This document shows, in pieces, positions 1 through 12,143 of a stretch of DNA of 64,000 nt (position 1 is the stretch's first letter; the number at the start of each line of letters is the position of its first letter). This DNA comes from Vandiemenella viatica (Eukaryota; Arthropoda; Insecta; Orthoptera; Morabidae): assembly GCA_031002005.1 (NCBI GenBank), contig CM061921.1:177948935-178012934 (forward strand), written 5' to 3'. Both the position numbers and the translations under genes were made by a program. Below the pieces are notes generated by a model. It was not told the origin of the DNA. It saw only the letters and a list, made by a program, of their open reading frames with translations, and searched no databases.

Positions 1-177
1 TCCCCGTTCGGGCATCCAGATTTGGGCTTTCCATGGTTTCCCCAAATCACTCCAGGCGAATGCCGGGATGCTTCCTTCAAAAGTCCATGGCCGAATTCCT
101 CCCCGTTACTTCTCCCCAGTCCCATCCCGCCTCTAATGACCTCGACGTCGACGAGACGTAAAGCCATATGTAAACAA
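1..177 (+). repeat. SINE family A, copy 1 (cut by window start)
   Basis: The conserved SINE body is present from the block following the tRNA-like B box to the tail. It carries the CCAGATTTGGG, CCATGGTTTCCCCAAATCACT and GGCCGAATTCC blocks, then the 3' domain TAATGACCTCGACGTCGACG, TAAAGCCAT and a short A-rich tail. The same blocks in the same order occur at six other places in the window. The tRNA-derived head lies outside the window, so the true 5' end is unseen. Confidence 0.85.
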
Positions 178-1037
178 AAGGGTCAATCTTGATGACGAAC
201 GAATGGGAAAAGAGATGGCAAAACGACAAGGGCGCAAAAGGAATATGGCATCGAGCTATGTGTAATAAAAATGAAAAAAAGCCTTGGTATGACTCAAAAG
301 AGATGCGCAGAAGGAAGATCATTTTGATTAACAGACTACGCACAGGTATGCCCTCCTAAAAGATAAAAAAAATACGTCATGAAAATTGTGGAGTCGCCGA
401 TATGGCTCGATGTGGTATAGTAGAGGATATATACTCAGATGTGAAGCATACAGTGAGATTAGAAAAGTGCTAATAGAAAAATCCTTAAAAATCTCTGAAA
501 ACTGACCTATCCTCTCCATGCACAAATGCGGTAAATACAATATACAAGTATGTCGCAAAAATCAAAGTTTTCATATAAAGCTCAAGAAACTCACCCTATA
601 GTTATTGGCGAGATTTTCCCAAGGTTAATTAAAAAAAAAAAAAACTGAAATTCGACAAAGCTTGAAGTGATTGGAAGCCGTAATATCACCTGGTGGAGAT
701 CCCACCACATCCATCCACTGCAGGTCAGGATCAAAATAAGTAAAAACAAAGGAGACACAATTTTTAGGGAAAAAAGAACCATGAAAAGATTCCAGGAAAT
801 ACAAAAGTGCAGCGAAATCGGCATCGGAAAGATTCTGCGGCAATTTTGGCGAACTAAAACGAACGGTGATCAAGACGGGCACTGACTGACAAATATGTGA
901 GACGCAGGCGACTGGAGCAAAGTTTATGTAGGTTATCGTATGCTGGATTCAGCGTTACGTATTGCTCTATGAGCGGCGTCGCTTGAGTGGGTCAAATTTC
1001 TTTATAAAATACTTTTACTGTCTCACATAAAGGAATA
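178..1037. other. No recognised gene
   Basis: AT-rich sequence. An 86-codon open frame on the minus strand (625-882) has no motif I recognise and ends in a run of Phe codons produced by an oligo-A/T tract, so I do not call it a gene. Confidence 0.5.
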
Positions 1038-2037
1038 TACACTAATGACCAAAAACATTATGGACACTGCCACCGCTAAATTGAAAGCCGTCTGGTGATG
1101 TTGGGAGTAGGTTACGGTAAACAAAAAATCCACTGACATAAGTAACTCTGACAAAGGTCAGATTGTTATCGCCAAACCTCTGGAAAGGAGCATCTCGGAA
1201 ACGGCGAGATCGGTCGATCGGTCGGCTGTTTGGGTATTACTGTAGTTGAAGTGGTTGAAGGACGGTGAAACCACGAGTAAGCGACAAGGTGGTGGACGTT
1301 CACGCCTCATCGCAGAACGTAGAGATCGAAGATTTCCCCGCTCTTAAAGGTAAGGATATGGTGCGATCGGTGGCAGATCTGAGGGCAGAGTAAAATAAAG
1401 GTGCAGGCACAAGAATGCACCGTTCAGGGCGTATTGTTGAACATGGGGATCCGCAGCAGGTGAGGTGGCCCATACGTGTTCCCATGCTGACACTACATCG
1501 TCAATTAGTTTCCAGTTGGCACGAGATTATTGAGATTCGACTGTGGATTAGTGAAAAGGTTCCGCCTGGTCGCATGAATCAGGTTTCTTGTTACTCCAGA
1601 TCGATGCTCGTGTCTTTTAGGCGAATGGCTGCTCAAAACATGCACTCGTCATTTAAATGCCGGTAGGGCAGTGTTATGCTATAGAAGACATTCACCTGGG
1701 TCTTCGTGGAACTTGAGGTAATGATCTGTTGACTACTGAAAATTATTGCGGACCACGTTTTATGTCTTTCCACGACGGCGATGGCATTTCCAGCAGGATA
1801 ACTGTCCGTTATCATGCTGCAGTGGTCTGATGTCTGGCTACCAAACCCAATAGAAACCACTGGCCTCTAATTTAACGGAACTGTGTGACCTGTGTGTAGA
1901 TGTTTGTTGCCAGACACCTCCAGGAACCTAACAAGGAATTGTCAAATACATGTCACTCCGAATCGCTGCTTTTTTCGTTCCAATGGTGGACGAACGCGTA
2001 ATCAAACAGATGGCCATAATGTCTTAGTTCACCAGTA
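1038..2037 (+). mobile_element. Decayed Tc1-like DNA transposon
   Basis: The ends form an imperfect inverted repeat of roughly 27 bp: the left end reads TACACTAATGACCAAAAACA and the right end, on the opposite strand, TATACTGGTGAACTAAGACA, both next to TA dinucleotides as expected for Tc1/mariner. Between them, broken plus-strand frames show an N-terminal helix-turn-helix-like stretch (SDKGQIV then SISETARS, about 1150-1215), a middle part near 1560-1660, the catalytic-region text DGDG.FQQDNCP near 1775-1810, and a C-terminal stretch ending GGRTR near 1890-2000. At about 1 kb it is shorter than a full Tc1 (about 1.2-1.7 kb). Many frameshifts and stops mean it cannot encode transposase. Confidence 0.75.
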
Positions 2038-2129
2038 TATAATTTGTTTGGGATGCCTACTTACTGAAAAACTAAATCACACTTTAAATTTTTAGCACTT
2101 AGTATTATTATTATTATCACTCATTATTG

Positions 2130-3003
2130 CCCTTGAGTTCAGTCTTTAAGCTAAAATTATTCATGATTATTCAGTTTCTTTTTTATATCAGTCTTCTTCC
2201 TCTTCTCTTCCCAAAACCTCTTCATACGTTCACTGTGTTCTTGTTTCCTTTGTTTCGTCCATTTTGTACCTGTTTTCTTCTGTATTTTAAATTTTGTGTT
2301 CATAATTTTGTTCCTGAATGTCCTCTTTCCAGTGAATTCCTTGCTGATCCCCGCATGATTTAGGTCCTCTTCTATTTCATGGAACCTATTGGTTTTCCTG
2401 GCTGAACCATATACCACATCAAAGATCCTCTAGCCTTATTTATTCTTTACAAATGTCCATAGTATTGTAATCTGCGTTTTATGATCATGTCTGCAAGAGT
2501 ATCTGTATGTTCGTATAGTTCTTTCATTGGTCTTTTCATCCATATATATGCCGTCTTTATGTATTGCTCCCAAAAAAAATTCTGAGGATTTTGCGCTCAA
2601 TTTTTTCCGCTTCCGTGATACCTGAAACCCCATTTGTGGTTGCTTCTGATGCATTCATTGCTACTGCAAGTACCACTGTATTTTAATGTCCGAGTTTGGC
2701 CTGCCTTGATATATTTCTTTTATTATAATGAGCCCGTGTAAGTCTGTATGCCTTCTGAAGTTTTTCTGATCTTCTCACATTTGATAGCTTGTTAGATACT
2801 CTTATTTGTATGTATTCCCAAAGATATTTAAATTTCTCGACTCTTTTTGTTTCCAAATTTTTTACGTTGTTTTTGGTTTTTCCATTTACTGCGTTTTTAT
2901 ACGAAATTTGTAGTCCTGTTTTGGCGGCAATTTGATTTAGATGTTCCAATGCGTCTTTTGCTTCCTGTCTATTTTTAGCACTTGCATAATACAAAAACAT
3001 TTT
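2130..3003 (-). pseudogene. LINE reverse transcriptase, C-terminal relic
   Basis: Three successive minus-strand frames (3000-2683, 2654-2436, 2417-2157) give one broken protein typical of the end of a non-LTR retrotransposon ORF2. The first has the post-catalytic text LEHLNQIAAKTGLQISY, just downstream of where an ADD motif would be, then KFKYLWEYIQI and KLQKAYRLT..HYNKRNIS. The second has a KILR-like FFLGAIHKDG block. The third has GKRTFRNKIM and TGTKWTKQRKQEHSERMK. Frame changes between blocks show it is dead. The upstream RT core and endonuclease are absent. A related relic lies at 42270-42560. Confidence 0.75.
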
Positions 3004-4169
3004 TGAAAATGCACATATGGAAACATTTATTTTATATCCGACGTATTTAAAAAAAATGATGTATCTATGGTGAAGTTAACAGTTGTTAAGGTCTTACATT
3101 TCTTACATTAAGTTCAGGAGTCAACGTACCACCATGGATTCAAGGCTCAATTTTTCCGTCAGTTGAGGATTAAACTGTTGGAAACTTACGTCGAATGAAA
3201 AAAGGTATGTAGGAATGTTTTCTGTCTAGAAATGTTATCGTTGCTTGTATTTATATACAAGCAACGATATTGGCTAGATTTTATTGTGGAAAGAGTTGAT
3301 CCAAAAAATATTAATCTTATAATAATACACGTACATTCAGACCGAGTGGGAGTGACAAATAAAATACTAAAGTATGCTGTGTGTAGATTTAGACAGGATA
3401 CAATGATTATAATTTTTGGTGCTTATTATTTCATTTTACTAACGCTACATATATTTATTGTATTTTATATTGACATGTTAGTGGGGAAAATTACAAGCAG
3501 TAACCCAACATTAGCTATCTACGTTGTTTGGGTATTTAATATTAAATTTTATGTCGCCGCTTTCCCCGAATTTATGAGTATTTACAAGCTCAAATATTGA
3601 CTGTTTATTTACAGTCTGTGATGTCTCTACCAATATCTTAACTTTAAGAATAGTCAGGTGCGAGTGTGTACGAATTTTTCTGTGATCTGTCTATGTCTCC
3701 TATATCGTTTATCCACGGTTTGCTATATGTTCGTCACCACCGAGCATACAGACCATCAGCCAAGGAGTTTGTGTAAACAAGCTGGGTTTCAGACGCCATA
3801 TATACTGTATACCAATAAGCACAATTCTGAAATTTCGTAGAGTTTCCACTTGATTAAAAGGATAGGATATAATTACTGCCACTCAAATTGTTATAAAATT
3901 TATGGTTGTACAGATTTATATCAAAATCATATTCTTCTTGAATTTATTACTCATGATGCAATAATGGACTTGAAGTTACTAGCTTAAGGATCAAATCAAA
4001 ATGCCTTAATATATGAAGATCAGGAGGCTCTACAACTGAATAATTACCACAGGCACCGATACAAGCATTACAAGCGAAATTATTTGTTGCGCTTGCTAAG
4101 CCCCACTGCTAATTTTTACATTAACCAGCAGTAAGTAGATATCCCGCTCCTCGCAACATATGGCCCTAC
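3004..4169. other. No recognised gene
   Basis: AT-rich. A 122-codon plus-strand open frame (3232-3600) begins inside a perfect hairpin and has hydrophobic stretches but no recognisable domain; I regard it as chance. Confidence 0.45.
3236..3269. repeat. Perfect 15-bp hairpin, 4-nt loop
   Basis: TATCGTTGCTTGTAT at 3236-3250 is followed by loop TTAT and its exact reverse complement at 3255-3269. No terminator context is relevant in a eukaryote. It may be a palindromic remnant of a small element. Confidence 0.9.
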
Positions 4170-4583
4170 TGTTGGTTTTGGCGGTAGTGATATCACTTAG
4201 CGTTTTATTACTACTATTCAACAAACCACTTTACAAGATATACGTTTTAGCGCAACGGTTATTATAGTCAAATAATTCAATTACTCCACTCATTCATTTG
4301 AGAAACTTTATTCTATATTTCAAACGTTCGCTGCTACAAAATACTGCCAACACATACTTCTATCTATACATGCTCTCCCCTAGTACTTCTCTCGCCATAT
4401 TGCCATCCTCACTCTCCCTCCATACACAATCACAGTAGTGCCAACTACAACAAACTAAATTCTAAAAAAAACTTAAAATTACCCCAAATGTCTACACAAA
4501 CTACTCATGCTGTGAAGTCTATTTAAACTATTTTATTTACAATTATTTTTTTATTACAATGATTTTGTGAGTGGGATCTCACA
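4170..4583 (-). repeat. Putative 3' LTR of minus-strand gypsy element
   Basis: Read on the minus strand, the segment begins TGTGAGATCCCACTCAC directly after a polypurine tract that lies downstream of the integrase frame. It contains AATAAA polyadenylation-like hexamers and could end ...ACCAACA near 4170. The 5' boundary is well placed by the polypurine tract. The far boundary is a guess because the partner LTR is not in the window. Confidence 0.5.
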
Positions 4584-4597
4584 TATGCCCCCACTTT
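4584..4597 (-). other. Polypurine tract of gypsy element
   Basis: On the minus strand AAAGTGGGGGCATA immediately precedes the TG of the putative LTR and follows the integrase stop codon by about 200 bp. This is the expected place for the plus-strand priming site of a Ty3/gypsy element. Confidence 0.6.
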
Positions 4598-4793
4598 ATA
4601 ACAAACAAGCATATTTTAACAAAATTGGTTGGCTTGTTATAAAGTCCAACCTTTTTCACAAATCATTGTCTTTATATACATTTCCACAATTCTGTCCTTA
4701 TTTATAACAATTATCACTCACTGTCTCTATCAGTCTGCATCTTTACCAGTCAACGTTATACAAAACCACCAAATTTCACAAGAACACAATATG

Positions 4794-5995
4794 TCACTTA
4801 TCTCTTCTGACCTTGTACATTTTCAAGTCTGTTATGTTTCTTAACCCAAATTTCTTACCAGACTTAGGATACACTAGCCAGTATGCGTTCCTATGTGGCT
4901 TCCCTTCTACCTTAAATGGTCCGTGGTACACGTCAAAGAATTTCTTAATCTCCGCATTTAATTCGCATGACCTCTCCTGAGTCTTTACCAGTACCAAATC
5001 TCCCAAATTAAATTCGACAGGTTTATATCTTCGGTCGTGCCTGTTTCTTCTCTCTTCCGATCTTTTCTTCATTCTTTCCTTTACCTGACTGAATATATCT
5101 TCTTGGGATCTCACTTGACTTACTGGAAATTTCACTATTTCGCGTACCAAGTTAGGAGCTTCCTTATTATACATTATAAAATATGGACTGTAACCCGTAC
5201 TTTCACTGGGCACGCTGTTTATCACATCTTCAAAATCAGCTACATATTCTACCCAAGTAGTATGCTTATTGCTGCAGTACGTTCTGAACAACCGACCAAT
5301 CTCTCTCATAACCCTTTCTGCTGGGTTACTTGCCGGATGATACGCCGATATCCTTATGTGCTTTATTCCATTCGTTTCCATGCATTGTGCCCATTTTCGA
5401 GAGGTAAATTGGCTCCCATTATCCGACAGTATCGCCTTCGGGTATCCCACCTTCTTAAAATAATCCTTTTCTAATCTGTCCACTAATACTTTGCCAGTGG
5501 CCTTTCTGATTGCATAAAACCTTACAAACTTCGAAAACACATCCAACATTACAAAAATATAGGCAAATCCACCCTTTGACTTTGGTAATGGTCCGTACAA
5601 ATCTACTGCTACCAATTCCAATACTTTTTCAGGCAATATACTTTGCATCAACCCTTTTATAGCTACTGTCGAAATTTTTGTCCTTTGACAACGATCACAA
5701 CTGGCTATCCTTTGTGCCACCCTCCTTTTCATGTTGTCAAACAGCACTATTTCTCTTAGCTTACGAGTGCATTTAGCTGCTCCATAGTGACCATAACTTA
5801 AGTGCACATAGTCTATAATTACGTCAACATACTTGGTTGGCCAACATATCTTCCAATCGTCCGAAAACTCATCTGTTCTCCTAAATAGGATTCCATCGAA
5901 AACTTTATAATACTTAGGCAACTTTATATTCGTTGGATCTCCCAAGTTTTGCTTTATCAACTTCAAACATTCGTCTTCATTTTGCCGCCGTCTCA
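4794..5995 (-). CDS. Ty3/gypsy pol C-terminus: integrase, partial at gap
   Basis: This is the C-terminal part of a Ty3/gypsy polyprotein, which would insert retrotransposon cDNA into chromosomes. The frame is open from the edge of the N gap (5995) to TGA at 4794-4796, about 400 codons. The zinc-binding H2C2 region is visible as HLSYGHYGAAKC...CDRCQRTK. The catalytic core follows: AVDLYGPLP (first Asp), LSDNGSQFTS (second Asp) and HPASNPAERVMREIGR (Glu, in NPAER where most relatives have NGxxER). A C-terminal basic stretch with FNLGDLVLV and the GPFKV block matches the GPY/F-type tail. Protease, RT and RNase H should lie in the gap. No frameshift or stop is seen in what is present. It is unrelated in sequence to the intact element at 13052-18349. 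Confidence 0.88.
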
Positions 5996-6995
5996 NNNNN
6001 NNNNNNNNNNNNNNNNNNNNNNNNNNNNNNNNNNNNNNNNNNNNNNNNNNNNNNNNNNNNNNNNNNNNNNNNNNNNNNNNNNNNNNNNNNNNNNNNNNNN
6101 NNNNNNNNNNNNNNNNNNNNNNNNNNNNNNNNNNNNNNNNNNNNNNNNNNNNNNNNNNNNNNNNNNNNNNNNNNNNNNNNNNNNNNNNNNNNNNNNNNNN
6201 NNNNNNNNNNNNNNNNNNNNNNNNNNNNNNNNNNNNNNNNNNNNNNNNNNNNNNNNNNNNNNNNNNNNNNNNNNNNNNNNNNNNNNNNNNNNNNNNNNNN
6301 NNNNNNNNNNNNNNNNNNNNNNNNNNNNNNNNNNNNNNNNNNNNNNNNNNNNNNNNNNNNNNNNNNNNNNNNNNNNNNNNNNNNNNNNNNNNNNNNNNNN
6401 NNNNNNNNNNNNNNNNNNNNNNNNNNNNNNNNNNNNNNNNNNNNNNNNNNNNNNNNNNNNNNNNNNNNNNNNNNNNNNNNNNNNNNNNNNNNNNNNNNNN
6501 NNNNNNNNNNNNNNNNNNNNNNNNNNNNNNNNNNNNNNNNNNNNNNNNNNNNNNNNNNNNNNNNNNNNNNNNNNNNNNNNNNNNNNNNNNNNNNNNNNNN
6601 NNNNNNNNNNNNNNNNNNNNNNNNNNNNNNNNNNNNNNNNNNNNNNNNNNNNNNNNNNNNNNNNNNNNNNNNNNNNNNNNNNNNNNNNNNNNNNNNNNNN
6701 NNNNNNNNNNNNNNNNNNNNNNNNNNNNNNNNNNNNNNNNNNNNNNNNNNNNNNNNNNNNNNNNNNNNNNNNNNNNNNNNNNNNNNNNNNNNNNNNNNNN
6801 NNNNNNNNNNNNNNNNNNNNNNNNNNNNNNNNNNNNNNNNNNNNNNNNNNNNNNNNNNNNNNNNNNNNNNNNNNNNNNNNNNNNNNNNNNNNNNNNNNNN
6901 NNNNNNNNNNNNNNNNNNNNNNNNNNNNNNNNNNNNNNNNNNNNNNNNNNNNNNNNNNNNNNNNNNNNNNNNNNNNNNNNNNNNNNNNNNNNNNN
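5996..6995. other. Assembly gap (1000 Ns)
   Basis: Exactly 1000 consecutive Ns, a conventional placeholder, so the real distance is unknown. The upstream part of the gypsy element at 4170-5995 is presumably inside it. Confidence 0.99.
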
Positions 6996-9882
6996 AGATA
7001 TCGAATCAGAGTTAATATTAGTATTTTGAACTGAATTAGATCAAATATAAAACAACAGCAAATCAATATTTCGCAGCATTGTACTTAGGTTTATTTATCT
7101 TGTTTAGCTGAAACACAAGATATTTTCGTTCTGTCATAAAAATCTGTTTCATTGATGTTTAATTTCCTCATTAAATCATGTCGAATTAAATCATCAGTAA
7201 AGAGTCAGACTTATTGTAGTGTATACAATAAAATATTCTGAGATATATTACTGTAATATCTGAGGAGAAATTATTATTGTATCAGAATGCGCTAAATTAA
7301 ACTGATATTACTGAATAGAAATTAAAGTTTGACCATTATTGCTAGTCTATTTTTGTTGAGAACAGTTATTTGTATGATACAAAATGTAATAAATTTATAT
7401 TGCATTCGATTTATCCAGTCTCTGGAAATATAATAACTGCCGCAAAAATTTATAAACTATTTTTAATTCTGTTTTCTCGCTACCCAGTTTTGGGAATGAA
7501 CCTAGTAGTTAAGAAACATCACCCAGACAAAAATTTCGAATCTTAAAATGGCTGTAGAGGACTGTTTACAGCTCCAGAGCTAGTAACACTATACAGCTGC
7601 TACCTTTCGGCAACACATTAATCCTCCGATGTGTTGGCACTGATTATACCTCAGGACTATGAATTTTATTCCAGTCAATAAAATCAACAATTACCTTGAC
7701 CTATATTGTAGATGAACGTATATTGAATAAAACACATTGAAACACCGATGAACAACTCAATCTTCTGATTTACTTTCCTTATTTCTTTTATTAGTGGGTA
7801 TAAGTGTTGGCATAATCATATATAGAATCATTCCATGATTGTAAAATATGCTTTAAATTGCTATCAGTAATAGGTAAATATGGACTACTCCATTTTAGCT
7901 CTAAAAAAAAAAAAAAAAAAAAAAAAATGTAGAGCGTAGTCTGGATTGGATATTCACAACGATCACAATTTGTTAGTCATGAAGTGGAGACGAATTCAAG
8001 AGAATTAGGAAGCATCACGAAACAATGAAACTAAAATGAGTGAAATTGAAACAACATTAGTTTACATTAATATGCCAAAAAACTTACATAAATGCTCGAG
8101 GTTTAGAATGCTATAAGGCCACAGAAAAATCGTTGCAAGCGAATTGTGAATAAGTCGAAAAGGAGCTGATTGTGAGTAAATTAGACACAGCATATAGGAA
8201 TATTATGCAGAACTATGGATAAAATAGCATGCTGCAAGAACATAAATGGACATGAAATAGCTCGAGGGTGAAGACTAATTTGGATTGGGGAGAAAACAGA
8301 ATTTTATTGTTACGATTAATATAAAAAACTGATAATTCCATAAACATTCATTCTTCGTGTTCTCGTAGGAAGAATAATAACAAAGAACGAAGGAAGAAAT
8401 AAAAAAAGATCTGAAGCAGATACACAGCAAAAATAGTGCGCTTGAAAATATTTATAAGATAAATAAAAAACGTAACTTTGTTCGTAACCCAAAGGTTGAT
8501 TGTATCCTCCCGAGCGTCAGGAGCGTTCAGGCCTACCTCATATGTACAAAGCACAACCACGGCAGGATTCGCTCGCACGAAGGCTCATAAGATAAACACA
8601 ACAAATAAAAATGGTGCCAGCACTAAATGGTAATGTGAAATTGAAACTAAAACAATACAAGCATTTGAAATATTGTGGACCGGTAAAGTACTATATCAAC
8701 TACTTATATAAAGTGTGGGTGAATGAAGAAGTTTACAAATAATCTTACAAAGTATCAGTTAGTATCAGTTATGATGCTGGGTTACATTTTATCACATAGC
8801 GATTGATTAAACTGTTAATAGGCGGCAAGAATTGAGGAACTTTAGAGGAAAATTAGATTTTACATAGCAGCTAACTTGCGGTGGGTACATGGAAATGAAG
8901 AGTACAAAATTCGTGTAACTGAAAACTTTTTTTGAAAATTTTGAGAATGTTGGCCACCCTGAATAGCTGTGTTGTGATTTGTTGAGCTGCTTACTTACGG
9001 CAGATGCACTGATGTGAGGTCGCAGGGTGAATGAGCCGCTTATCTCTTCGCTTTATAATGCCTCGCTCACTCACTATCAGGTCCTTGACCGTCTAAAGGT
9101 CGTAACAGTGTCCAGAACAAAACAAGTAACTACCGCCATCAAAACGCCTCAGTCAATTTAACAGCACCATGCCGTGAAGTGGGATGCCGCTTCCTTTCAG
9201 AAATTTGTAGGAATCCCACGTTTAGAAGGTAGCCCAAGATGATGAAAATCTTGTTTGGGCAATTGAGTTTAATCATTGTTAACACTATTATTAATGTTAC
9301 CATTTTGCTCTATGACCGGTAATGTCATTATGAGGAGAAACTGGGCAACTAGGGCAAAGATGGAGGTCAGCAGGGTTGTGAATAACAATATAGCATAGTG
9401 AAGTATCCTTTAGGGAGAATCGTATCACTAAAACGAACAACGCAATTTTAGTAACAGCTGGGATTTTTCTGTGTTTTGTATCACCAGTATTTTATTGCGT
9501 AAGAAATACAAAAATAAAATGCACTATTTGTCACCTTTACATCTCAAAACCTATAACTTATTTCGCTGATCTTATTCACCGTGGCACAGTGAGCCAAATA
9601 CATGAATGGGATAAATAGTGCATTCAGAAATAAAGGTAGTTTATCGCACTTAAAATAGTAAATGCAAGCTCTTGTTTGCCAAATTATTTCTGACAAGCTT
9701 CTGTAAGAACTTTAACAAACTTTCACCTAACGGTAGACCTTACTATTCATCGTGTCTGCGACTTTCCTTTGTTGTACTGATATATCATACTACCACAATT
9801 TTATAAAATTGCTTTTTCTGTATTTCGCTTCAAAATTCCACATAGAAATGGCGGTCTGGAGTATGCCCCTGTTGACTCTTAT
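6996..9882. other. No recognised gene; AT-rich
   Basis: No long open frame or protein motif on either strand. A homopolymer A run lies near 7902-7927. I see no terminal repeats or target duplications that I can defend. Confidence 0.5.
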
Positions 9883-10664
9883 GGCTCGTTCGCATTGGGC
9901 TAGTAATTTAGTCGAGTGGCGAGTAGTTTAGCTACTAAATTACTCGTCACTGACCAAAAATCGTTCGCACGACGGTCGAGTACAGTACACAAGTAGCGTG
10001 GTATTTTGCGAGCAGGCTGCATCGCAATCAAATGAATGAGCTTATACAGCTTATGTTAAGCGCTATTTTAGATGAGATGGTTGAAGAAGAAAAAAAAAAA
10101 AAAGGCAATGGGTACGAAAATGGGTTAACAGAAGGAATGAACTAGGAGATACAAATTGTCTTCTGAAGGAATTAGAAGATCCCTACGAATAGTTTCAGAA
10201 TGTCCAAAAGTTGTGTTAATGAAAATGCAGTCGCAAATCCAGCGTGAAGATACCTATTTAAGGAGTGCAATACCGGAAAATGCGTAATAACAGGTTGTTC
10301 TCTACTTTATTGCCACCAGATGTAGTTTATGGACACGCACATCTCGTATTTATACACGAAAAATCGGGTATTTCCTAATTCATAACAGTGTGAAGGAATC
10401 TATGAAACATTAAAGGAATTGAAGTAATGTTTCATAGAGATGTATCCAGTAAACTGAATCATTTTACTGAAGGAGTGCAAGCTGTTTCAGTACCCACGCC
10501 TAAATTTTTTGACTACTTTTTTTTTAACTTCTGCGAGTAGATAATTCTAAAAAGATTTTTATCGCTTCAGGTAGTACTTCTAATAAAAATAGGAATAATC
10601 TCTTAATGTATAATCTAGATGTTATTGTAATTAAATAATTAATAAAATTGTGCACTAAGCAGAT
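9883..10664 (+). repeat. Left arm of fold-back element
   Basis: Inverted copy of 10879-11665. It differs from the right arm mainly by a shorter segment around the A run at 10090-10105 and scattered substitutions. It ends at the block TGCACTAAGCAGAT. Confidence 0.9.
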
Positions 10665-10696
10665 TGTTTAAGTCGAGTTCATTAGATGCCGCAAAA

Positions 10697-10840
10697 ATGT
10701 CGTTTCGCTGGAGCGAAGAAACAATTTTAAAATTTGTTTCTAAATATGTAGAACATGAATGTTTGTAGAATATTAAGTCCCCGCACTATAAAAACAAGGA
10801 AGCAATCTGCACGCATGAATTTGGAAAATACAATAAACAT
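10697..10840 (+). pseudogene. MADF/Myb-like fragment in fold-back loop
   Basis: An ATG at 10697 opens a frame beginning MSFRWSEETILKFVSKYVEH and hitting TAG at 10766. Similar text (NIKSPHYKNKEA) continues past the stop. The W-S-E-E-x-x-L-x-F start and the YKNK block fit the MADF/Myb-like accessory protein of PIF/Harbinger elements, which binds DNA together with the transposase. The family call is from motif memory only. The fragment is not functional. Confidence 0.45.
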
Positions 10841-10878
10841 ACTTGAATTTGGTGAGAAGTAAATTGAAAATTAAAAAC

Positions 10879-11665
10879 ATCTGCTTAGTGCACAATTTTA
10901 TTAATTATTTAATTACAATAACATCTAGATTATACATTAAGAGATTATTCCTATTTTTATTAGAAGTACTACCTAAAGCGTTAAAAATCTTTTTAGAATT
11001 ATCTACTCGCAGAAGTTAAAAGAGTAGTCCAAAAATTTAGGCGTAGGTACTGAAACAGTTTACACTCCTTCAGTAAAATGATTCAGTTTACTGGATGCAT
11101 CTCTATGAAACATTACTTCAATTCCTTTAATGTTTCATAAATTCCTTCACTCTGTGATGAATTAGGAAATACCCGATTTTTCGTGTATAAATACGAGATG
11201 TGCGTGTCCATAAACTACATCTGGTGGCAATAAAGTAGAGAACATCCTGTAATTACGTATTTTCCGGCATTGCACTCCTTAAATAGGTATCTTCACGCTG
11301 GATTTGTGACTGCATTTTCATTAACACAATTTGGACATTCTGAAACTATTCGTAGGGATCTTCTAATTCCTTCAGAAGACAATTTGTATCTCCTAGTTCA
11401 TTCCTTCTGTTAATCCATTTTGGTACCCACTGCCTTTTTTTTTTCTTTATCGCATAAACTTCTTCATCCATCTCATCTAAAATAGCGCTTAACATAAGCT
11501 GTATAAGCTCATTCATTTGATTGCGATGCAGCCTGCTCGCAAAATACCACGCTACTTGTGTACTGTACTCGACCGTAGTGCGAACGATTTTTGGTCAGTG
11601 GCGAGTAATTTAGCTACTAAACTACTCGCCACTCGACTAAATTACTAGCCCAATGCGAACGAGCC
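10879..11665 (-). repeat. Right arm of fold-back element
   Basis: Reverse complement of the left arm. It starts at ATCTGCTTAGTGCA and ends CGAACGAGCC. It retains a slightly longer version of the coding relic than the left arm. Confidence 0.9.
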
Positions 11666-12135
11666 CGGTTGCACTGTAGCGTCATTATCAGTGGCGGACG
11701 TTTTTGTTACTTTGCGAACGGAGTCTGGCTCTCCTTTCAGTCTCTCGCTTTCAGTTTCAGCTTACAGGTAGCTGTGGGCACACACCATGCTAATAGTAAT
11801 GAACACATTTCGCCTGATTTAGAAAATTTACAAGCAACTTGTAAGCATTTTGTTATAGATGTTTTGTTTGAGGATAAGTCATTATGGGAATTTACATTGT
11901 TATATTAGATGCATTTTTTTTTTTTGTTTCCGTGTTCGAAATAACTCGACGTCTGCGGTTGATTTGGTTTATACGTTTGTTTTAAAGAACAGTTTCTAAC
12001 ACTTCGTAGCCCATGATACCTCCTACAACATGGTAAAAGCAGAAGATCGTAGCCAGTCTTCAGCGAACACTGAATTAAGGTATAGGTGATTACGTGGTGT
12101 TACCTATAGATTATTGGCGTTCACGATTTTTTCTG
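11666..12135. other. No recognised gene
   Basis: A 79-codon open frame (11669-11908, plus) directly abuts the fold-back element and has no recognisable motif. Confidence 0.4.
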
Positions 12136-12143
12136 GATATAAT

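Larger units (their letters stand above)
9883..11665. mobile_element. Fold-back element derived from PIF/Harbinger
   Basis: Two long arms (9883-10664 and 10879-11665, about 780 bp each) are near-identical reverse complements around a 214-bp unique centre. Each outer end reads GGCTCGTTCGCATTGGGCTA going inward. Read inward, the arm carries degraded coding matter resembling the N-terminal part of a Harbinger transposase: DEMDEEVYAIKKKK-like text, then RRNELGDTNCLLKELEDP and QIQREDTYLRSAIP. The centre holds a MADF/Myb-like start. Harbinger elements carry exactly these two kinds of gene. No convincing 3-bp TWA duplication is left at the ends. The arms differ by few substitutions plus an indel near the A-rich run (10090-10105), so the palindrome is young or homogenised. 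Confidence 0.8.

Noticed and set aside
3232..3600. 122-codon plus-strand frame as a membrane protein gene
   Set aside because: Hydrophobicity follows from AT-rich codons. It starts within the hairpin, and there is no domain or promoter context.
5037..5474. 145-codon plus-strand frame
   Set aside because: It is antisense to the gypsy integrase on the minus strand.
5933..7066. Long open frames on both strands across the N gap
   Set aside because: They consist almost entirely of unknown bases and are artefacts of the gap.
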